A stretch of 64,000 bases of DNA from Periconia sp. R9002 (taxonomy: Eukaryota > Ascomycota > Dothideomycetes > Pleosporales > Periconiaceae). The translations under genes were made by a program, and so were the position numbers. Location: contig JAMAHW010000034.1 of assembly GCA_023627715.1 (NCBI GenBank), positions 62,001-126,000 on the forward strand, given 5' to 3'. The notes beneath the pieces are model-generated. The model was given only the letters and a program-made list of their open reading frames with translations, made no database searches and was not told where the DNA came from. Below, piece by piece: positions 56,520 to 64,000 of this stretch; position 1 is the first letter of the stretch; each line of letters starts with the position of its first letter.

Positions 56520-57115
56520 TCACCCCCTACCCATCCTCGCACCACGTACAACCCCTCTCGAACCAGGCATGTACAGCCTAGGTAGTAGCACACCAGTCCC
56601 GTTCCCATTCCCATTCCCATTCCCCGTCCCATTCCCCCCTCCAACCCCACAAACCCTCGACCCATGCTTCACACACCCCTTGACCACATAATTCACCGAC
56701 ACCTCCGCATCCTCGCCCTCCACAACCGGCGCACTCCCACAATACTCACACCCATGCTTCTTCAACCGCTCCAACGCATCTTTAACCTGCTTGCCCGACA
56801 CTTTCTCGCCTCCCTCGGCGAGGTTCTTAATGAAGACGCAGGTGCCCTCGCGCTGTGTGATGTGGCACGAGGCGCAGGCGACTTGGGCGCCGTTGGCGAA
56901 GGAGGACGTGTCGGAGAGGTTGGCGGTTAGGGTGAGGAGGTCGTCGAGGGGGTGTTTGCAGCCCCAGCACATGGCGGAGCCGCGGCAGTCTGTTGGGAGG
57001 TGGGTTAGTGATCGATGGGCAGAAGAGGGGAGGGGAGGAGAGACTGACTGATGCCGGTTGCGATGGTGAAGGTTGGTAAGAGGGTGAAGATGGGGAGGAG
57101 GGAGTGGAGTTTCAT
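56520..57115 (-). CDS. Small secreted KP4-like killer-toxin family protein
   Basis: Two exons, 57115-57049 and 56989-56520, with a 59-bp intron (GTCAGT donor, CACTAAC branch, CAACAG acceptor) predict 178 residues. A hydrophobic signal peptide occupies about the first 20. The central part is cysteine-rich and follows the KP4 order: an N-terminal CRGS-type start, a middle C-x-F-I segment, an HGC-x2-CGS motif and a terminal V-N-Y-V motif. KP4 domains occur in secreted fungal proteins; the founding member is a fungal-virus-encoded killer toxin, and chromosomal homologs in ascomycetes have been linked to antagonism. A Gly/Asn tandem (GN/GT dipeptides) lies near the C-terminus, followed by a basic tail not found in classical KP4. 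The frame is intact. Activity cannot be inferred from sequence. Confidence 0.78.
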
Positions 57116-58426
57116 TTTTGGGTGGTTTGGCCGCACGATGATATAAGTACAGTTCCGCCTTCTGTCCGGTCGGTGAATTGGTTTCGTTTGGGGTTGTTTA
57201 GGAGGAAGTCGGCCAATGTTGATGGGGTGAAAGAAACGTGTGTGCTTCGTTTGTCTCGGGCGTTGGTGGACAGGAAGAGGTAGAGGGAAATGGTGGATAC
57301 CTTCCTTACCTAGAGGTATACTCAAGATACATGTAGTCGTGGACGTCACGATATGGACGGACCGCACAGTCGGTCTCATATGACACCCTCGACATTCTTT
57401 TAGGATGTTGTGGTATTGAAGGTGGCCCGCCTGTTTTAGTTTCTGTACGTTTAGATTTTGTTTTAGTGGAGGTAGAGCTCCTAATCGTCCACAAAAAATA
57501 TTAAATATAGGTAAGAGGGCAGGCACGAAGCATGTACGCACACGCGACACGTCACCGCCAGTTACGCACGGGACAGGTATATGAGCACATCGTAAGTGTT
57601 AATAGATCTTGTGGTATGGTTCTGTGCGACAGTGAGTGAAGTGTACGTGTAAGTAGGTATAATGGCGCTGGTGGATGATGGTAATTGCTCCGTAGAACGA
57701 GAAAGAAATTCATGAGATGTTCAACTATACACGCACATATCTATCCACTACGCCGCCGGACTATATTTGCATCATTCACGCCCAACAACGAACGAAGGAA
57801 CAACGAGTATGAACAAATATACGATCATGATAATGCTGCCTGCCTACTCAAATCTACTATCCAACCCACTATTCCGTCATATCTATAGTCAATACTGAGA
57901 TGTTGAAGTGCAGTTGCGTCATACCAGATATATATAAAAACATAAAGAGAACGAAAAATGCAAGGCTATTCCATTCAAAATGACATGAGCGAAAAAGAAA
58001 AACGCCTAACCAATGACCAGCAAGGAAGCAATGCAGATGATGATAACCCCGCGAAAAGAGAACCCAAACCGCAATAAATGTTAAAGAAAAAAACAAAATC
58101 AGTAGACGCGCAAGAAACGACCATCGAACCACGTGTACCACTCCCGTCAATTTTTCCAACGATAAGAACGACACCTTCACTACTCGACACTAAGGATATG
58201 CTATGCTTTATTCGTCACCGTCGTCCATGTACTCCAATATAGACACCGCTAAGTGCAGAATCAAAGGGATCCGTGCTTGTGTTCGAAAGGTTGCCATCCT
58301 CATTGCCCAAGCGTGGGAAGATAAGAACCCAAGCGCTTGTCTCGAATATTTCGTTCTTCATGTCTTTGTTCACTTCGTATCCTTGACCGCATCTTCCAAA
58401 ATTCCGCTGCGATCCTGAGACATCCC
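57116..58426. other. 1.3-kb spacer, no gene
   Basis: Promoter side of the KP4-like gene and 3' region of the phosphatase gene. A-rich near 57900-58100. Small frames on both strands lack motifs. Confidence 0.55.
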
Positions 58427-61199
58427 CTATGCTGATTTGGGATGCTGTTCCACCAGCCATTCCAGCACGCTCTCATAGCACAACGCATACTGGCGCAAAC
58501 TCTGCACCATGCTCAGTCTCTGTAACCTGAAGTCCTCGACCGTCTTCTCAATTAGGTCAATATCCTCCCGAGTCGTCCAGTTGTCTTCCTTGGACAGATT
58601 GTCTGCCGCTTCCGTCTGGCCCTCGATGCTGGATGTGGAGTCCTTACGCAAATTGTCTCTGTCATCAATGACCATCGGGCTCCCCTGAGGTTTGGAACCA
58701 GGTGACAGAGGATCGAGCTCCATAGGCGTGTTTTTCCGAACATTGCGTGACTGTCGTTGGCGTTTGAGCATGTCGAGAACGGAGTCGACCGTGCAGAAAG
58801 TCCCAGTGCGGCCACAACCAGCAGAGCAGTGCACTAGCACAGGGCGACTGTTCGGCGGATCTGGACGTGATGGAGAACCGCCGTTGACTTGGCGACAGAC
58901 AGCATCGCACTGTTCGATAAGGCCCAGCAAATGTGTAGGGTGAGCGGGAGCACCAAAGTCAGGCCAGTGCGAGTATTGGAGTTGAGTAATCTCTCGCATC
59001 CTCTCAAACGGTTCTTCATCGTTGGACAGGGTGAACTTTCGGACGGTAACATAGGGTTGATCGTTGCCTTGTGGGGTCGTCGTTGCTTCTTTGGTGAAAA
59101 ATCCAGATTTGGGTGGATTGGTGGAACGGCGCTGACCAAGGGGAGGTCTCCACTGTTCGCGATGCTTGTGGATCTTGGATGGCTCAAGGGAGGCTTTACG
59201 TTCACCAAGCTCGTTCAAATGCAGATGATCGTAATGCTTGTTCGACCAGTAGTTGTGGGCTTTGAGCTGACCACCCTCCTGCTCAGCAGTAAGCATGACA
59301 ATGACACGCACATCCTGCTGCCAAACAACTTTCCAGAAATCCTATCTACCGTTAGTTCATGATTAGACTAGGGAACGACATATCGAAACTTACGTTAAAC
59401 GTGGCTGGCAGCGGGCCTTGCGTGGCAATGTACCGCTTGTTGGAGAAGGATGATTGCACGTGATTGGCATTGACATAATCGCAGCCGTTGGAGTCGACGC
59501 CTTCCAGCTTGACACGAGAATGCTCATAGGGCCATATGCTGTTATATCGATTCTTGGAACCCTTCTCAATCCCAGCAATTTGTATACGACTACTCCTCGA
59601 AGGCTGACCTTGGGCGGTCGGGGTACCGTAAACCACTTTCCCCGACAAGGCCTCTTGCATTCGTTTTTGCTCACGTTGTTCAATATGCAAGAATTTTTCA
59701 GCCACAAGCTTTCCATTATCCTTTGCATTGGATGCGGCCTGCAACCAAGCGGGAAGCTCCTCCTCGAACGACTGGGTCATAGACGCAGGATGCTTGATGG
59801 GCATCTGGCCAACCCCACCTATGAGATCCATATTCTGGCGGATGTTACCGAAAAAGGGATTTGCTGCATTCTGAGTTGCTGGCATAGGACAGCCTCCAAT
59901 AACAGGAGCGACCGCAGGAAGGTCTGTGCCGCTCTTTGAGGATGTTGAAGAAGTTGGTGATTGTGCGGCGGCGCCGTTTGTTGTCCACGAGGGAAATTTT
60001 TGTGAGAATTCCTGGAAACCACCGCGTATGATGTATGAACCACCTTTCCATCCTTCGCTTTCGAACTTCTTGAGGGTATTTATACATATCGTAGCATCTT
60101 TCATCTGCGACGAGTTGGCATCGTAAACAACGATGTGCTTGCTGCTTCTCCAGTTCTCAAACTTCTGTCGTAGCTCTTCATCCTTAAATGTCTCGGCTAA
60201 CTTTTGTACGTTGAAAGATGCGCGTTTGAGCAGGGTGGTGGGTATGCAAAGACTAAGTGCACCGGCTATGCGCCCTCTTGCATATTGTGTAGAAACACGC
60301 AAGTCGAGAAGCAGAACCTCTTCAACAGATGATTCGAGGATGTTGACAATGTATTCCGGCGTGACCATGTGTGGTCCTTCACCCTGCACCTCATTAACTA
60401 GGCTGGTCGGGAGGGTCTGGGCTCGGTAGTGAGCATTGAAAACGCTGTGTGTTGACTTTTTCATTGGCAAGGACGGGCGCTGGGAGGGATCGGCAGCAAA
60501 CTCGGCTATTTCATCAGTGTGGCCATAACCCTCTTGATCTAAGAAACTGGCAGGTGAATTGCGGCGTGGACGGTCAGGGAAAGTGCTCGACTCAGTGGAC
60601 AGGAGGCGTTTTGGGGATCGAGGTTTACTGCCAGTAGTGCTGCCACTTCCATCTGATCCTTGATCGTCGGAGCCATCATGTATATTTGAAGGTATAGATA
60701 CAGACGGTGAGAGAGGGGGCTTCATTGCGCCAAATACCGAGCCCCTGGGAGCAGGAAATGATGGCGGCGAGGAGCCGAATTCGAAGTTCCCTAGTGCAAA
60801 GGCGCCCCTGCTGTTCTCGGACTGGCGTTTAAATTGTTCGAAGTCGGGATTTTGATCGACAGGAATAACGCGGGGTGACGCAGCCGCCGTAGATCGCACA
60901 TTGGACGACGGAGGGCTCCAATTGCCGCGAATATGCTGAGCAGCACTCGAGGCAAAGACGTCTGCGTTGGGATCGACGTGCAGGCCAAAGTAATTGGGGC
61001 TGGGCGTCTTTGGCTCGTGGGCGGCTGGAGTCTTGACCTGATTCAGGCGGCGCGGCGTGAGAATGGGCGGGTTGGAGGAAAATGGGCTGCGAACGGAAGA
61101 AGGTCTCGAGACGGGCGTGGGAGCAGCAATGGGCCTTGAGCGAGACTGCGTCGTATGTGAAGACTCGCGGGGGCGAGGAGAAAGGGCTGGTGTGGACAT
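58427..61199 (-). CDS. Rhodanese domain plus protein tyrosine phosphatase
   Basis: Exons 61199-59394 and 59341-58427 with a 52-bp intron (GTAAGT donor, GAACTAAC branch) give 906 residues. Order: residues 1-280 disordered and Ser/Pro-rich; a rhodanese/Cdc25-like domain at about 290-410 ('EEVLLLDLRVSTQYARGRIAGA' in part, then 'KHIVVYDANS'); and a classical PTP domain from about 540 to 900. PTP motifs: KNRYNSIWPYEHSRV, DYVNANHV, YIATQGPLPATF|NDFW across the junction, the WPD loop (HWPDFG, Asp near 730), and the P-loop VHCSAGCGRTG with Cys774 and Arg780. All catalytic residues are present. Rhodanese plus PTP is the layout of yeast-type MAPK phosphatases such as S. pombe Pyp1/Pyp2, which dephosphorylate stress MAP kinases. 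The rhodanese domain lacks an obvious active-site cysteine and may be a docking module. A long charged insertion follows the P-loop. Confidence 0.92.
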
Positions 61200-64000
61200 G
61201 GCGTATAACGGTCTCTCCCCAGACAGGCGTCGAGGAGGTAGACCGGGTAGTTTGAAGGTTCGGGCACGGGCGTGTGTTTCGGAGGTTTTGGCGGAGGGAC
61301 GTGACGAATTTTTTAATGCGACGGATTCAGGAGCATGGAAGAGGTGGGAGGGATGCGGCGTGGGGAGATTTTGAATAATTAGGATTTTCTCTCCTTTGCG
61401 GATGATTGTGACGTGCGAAGGGAAGGCAGGGATGAGGGAGGGTGAGGCGGTGTTCGGCCGGCCGTTTCGTTAGTTACGTGGTTGGGGGTTCAAAGAAGCT
61501 GAAGGGGGATCGGTGTTATGATGTCACCCTTCGCCGCCGACCGGTAGGAGATGACAAACTCGTCAACGGTAATGTAGCACAAGCACCACCACCAATGACC
61601 ACTATGGACTCAGCCGCAACTGAACAAGAGCAATGCGCAGCGCTGCAGGCAGACAGTCGACCAGGTGGCCAGGCAGAAAGGGTGGTGAGGAGGGCTGGTC
61701 TGGAGCAGTCGGTTGCTGTCAAGCGCAGTCAGTCATCTATCACTACTCGAGTCGACAGAATCTTTTGCACAGCAGCCACAAACGACGGGCAGAAACAGCA
61801 CCCAACAACGGTTGGCAATGTGTAGCGCCGGCCGTTAGGGAACTCAACGTGTACGGTACAGTACAGTACATGGATACATACGTACATGGACCGTCACTGG
61901 GATGAAAGCAGTGCGATTCGCCTGTCCTGAGCGGGCAGGCACTGTCGAATGCAGGGACCAGCAGGAATGGTTCCTGAAGACGCAAGACAGCGGAACGTTT
62001 AGGGCTGATGGCCGGTTCAAACAGCAGAGGCCGTGTGGGACTGGTTTCCCGCTGGCGGAGGGGAATGAAGATGGGCGGAATGAGGACAAAAGTGTACGGC
62101 GGATCGTGGATTAAAGTGAGAATCGAAAAAAACCTGTCCAGAGGCCTGAAGGGATCGACACGAGTTGGAACGCCGTCATCGCTTGTGGCCTGGCCTGGAG
62201 CTGCCGTGGGCCTATGCGCAATGTACATCATCATTCACTCGCTCGACTCCTCTCTACCACCATCTACGCTATCTTAGAACTTATCTTCGTCGGCCGCCGC
62301 ATAACCTTCCACCGCCTTGTTAACTGACGATTAGGTAGGTTAACAATAACTACCAACATAGATATGCACTCAACGGGCGCGTCTGTACATCACAATACAT
62401 GATGTCTACCGCATACGTGTCTTCCATCCATCTCTGTTCCTAATCAGGACTGCAAGCAGGCCGTCATCATCGACCCCTTCCCACGACCCTCGAAAGGCAT
62501 GGATCCGCATTCGCACACGCTCTGGACCCTGAGGCGCATGTGCCCTGTCCCGAAACTCTCACTTCGGACGCACCACCCTCGCATTTTTGCCGCCGCCCCG
62601 AACAAGGCGGGATGGCCCACGGGACCATTGTGTCTCACTCCCTCCCTCCGTCCCTCCCTCACTCGCTCCCTCTTTCAAACATTGATGGCAAAGGGTCATG
62701 CCACTTTTCTTGCTGTCACCATTCCCTTCCTGCTTTTGTTCTCAAGAATACTCACGTGGGGCCTCGAGGACAAATGCAAGGTATCCAGTCTCCTCGACGG
62801 CTTCACTACCTACTAAAGTTATGTTGTCATGACAATCTTAGCCGTACGTTAGCGTAATCTCTGCTTCACCGTACCTTTTTCCGCAATCCTCCCATCCAAT
62901 AGCACCCCAAAGCTACTACCAAAGTAATTACAAATCCAAAACGCAATCCTTTAGCGAAATCAAAAAACACCCCGACAAGAGCCTTGTTCCCTTGGTTGAG
63001 AACTTGAGACTTGCTGTCCGCGTGTTGACCCCCTCGTCTGTCGCACTACCATCTACCTAGTCCCCAGCCCAAAGGAAACCCAACACTGTAGCACCGTAGT
63101 GTAAAAATGTCAAACACACCATCGGGAGCCACTTTATCATCTGTTTGTGTCTCCCAAGTGTGTCCCTAGGTATGCACGTGTCGTACCATGGCACGTCACC
63201 TGTACATGTACTGGCCGAGTCATAAATGGATTGAATGCTGGCCGACTTCCAACAACAACCCGATCTCGGCTATCGGTGCAATTTGCAAATATCCATCCCT
63301 TAATTCCCATCAATTCGCCAACAAAACCTGTCTCAACATTCCCATATCCTTGATTTCCCTAGTCTTCCAGCAAACCGGGTCTTTACCATGTTCATTGCTA
63401 TATATGTACATGTCAATCCGAACTAAATGGCGCAGGTGGATTGTGTACAGACACGCACAGGGACCAGTACACCAAAACACGTTTTTTCCATCATTGATCC
63501 CTCCTTTTTCAAGTCACACGACACCGCACACATGTACACGTCCTCCTGTTAATGTAACTACATATTACCTAACACAGGTACGTTCAAGGGACCCATCACG
63601 CCACTATTTCGAAAGTTGGTTGCTTTTGCTCACCAGGCTTCCCAGTTGGGCTCGTACTCGTGTACATTTGTACACATGCACACATCTATTTCTAGCCACC
63701 GCCTCCGCCGCCACCAAATCTCACATCTTGCCCTTACATACGTACCTTAGTAACCCCTAAACCCAACAACCTCACCTACATACCGAAACAAAGAAATTAA
63801 AACAATCCATGATGCGTACAAACAAGAACCCCGATTCATTTCCACACCCCCCTTTCAAACAAACACTACACCATTCAAACAAGCACTATACTCAAGTGCT
63901 TCTAAAAACCCAAAAAACATACGATAAATAATCTAGAACCCCACCCGGCCCCGTCAACCGAACAACTCACAACTCACAACTCACCACACTTCCACACTTC
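61200..64000. other. 2.8-kb gene-free end of window
   Basis: No supported gene to the window edge. The first part is likely the promoter and long 5' leader of the phosphatase gene. GTAC/ACAGTACAT-type simple runs occur near 61855-61890. The frame at 63188-63760 (190 codons) is C/T-rich low-complexity without family features. An unseen gene starting beyond 64000 is possible. Confidence 0.55.

Noticed and set aside
56520..57115. Possibility that the KP4-like gene is an integrated virus
   Set aside because: No replicase or capsid sequence nearby, and the gene has a normal spliceosomal intron and signal peptide, so it is an ordinary chromosomal gene of that family.
63188..63760. 190-codon frame near the window end
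   Set aside because: Low-complexity, Thr/His/Pro-rich, no family resemblance, and simple-sequence DNA.

Overview
This window is nuclear DNA of a filamentous ascomycete. The evidence is many short introns (about 43-90 bp) with GTATGT/GTAAGT-type donors and CTAAC/CTGAC-type branch sites, the gene content (TMEM16/Ist2-like scramblase, HeLo domain, CYP52-like P450, KP4-like protein), and compact housekeeping genes split by AT-rich, repeat-bearing gaps. Within Pezizomycotina I favour Dothideomycetes (Pleosporales-like), but that is an impression from gene style. Exon structures below were worked out by hand from splice signals, reading frame and recalled family alignments.

Layout. 0.4-1.5 kb: splicing factor BUD13. 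2.2-18 kb: a gene-poor accessory stretch holding a truncated alpha/beta-hydrolase gene, a CYP52-clan P450 and an intact stand-alone SesB-type hydrolase (tail to tail with the P450), a relic of a pogo-type transposase, a transmembrane collagen-like gene interrupted by an assembly gap, two lineage-specific genes and a short-chain dehydrogenase. 18-19.2 kb: a secreted protein with a bacterial-type solute-binding fold. 19.8-25.3 kb: TMEM16 scramblase, prephenate dehydrogenase (TYR1) and ribosomal protein uS11/RPS14, the last two divergent. 25.8-31 kb: calcineurin-like phosphoesterase, a HeLo plus pseudokinase protein, and profilin.

32-38.2 kb: RNPS1-like SR protein, a CDK11-type kinase divergent from the mitochondrial complex I assembly methyltransferase NDUFAF7, and a small predicted mitochondrial protein set among RIP-like repeats. 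39-50.2 kb: two large disordered fungal proteins of unknown role and an AFG2/SPATA5-type double-AAA ATPase. 50.4-55.2 kb: a predicted mitochondrial zinc-motif protein and a DAL5-type MFS transporter. 56.5-61.2 kb: a small secreted KP4-like protein and a rhodanese plus tyrosine phosphatase fusion. The last 2.8 kb is apparently non-coding. I found no tRNA, rRNA or CRISPR.

How the genes relate. Most are unlinked housekeeping functions, as is usual in fungal chromosomes. The parts suggestive of self/non-self recognition or antagonism are the hydrolase pair around the P450, the HeLo-pseudokinase gene (an MLKL-like layout) and the KP4-like gene, but they are many kilobases apart and nothing in the sequence shows they form one system.
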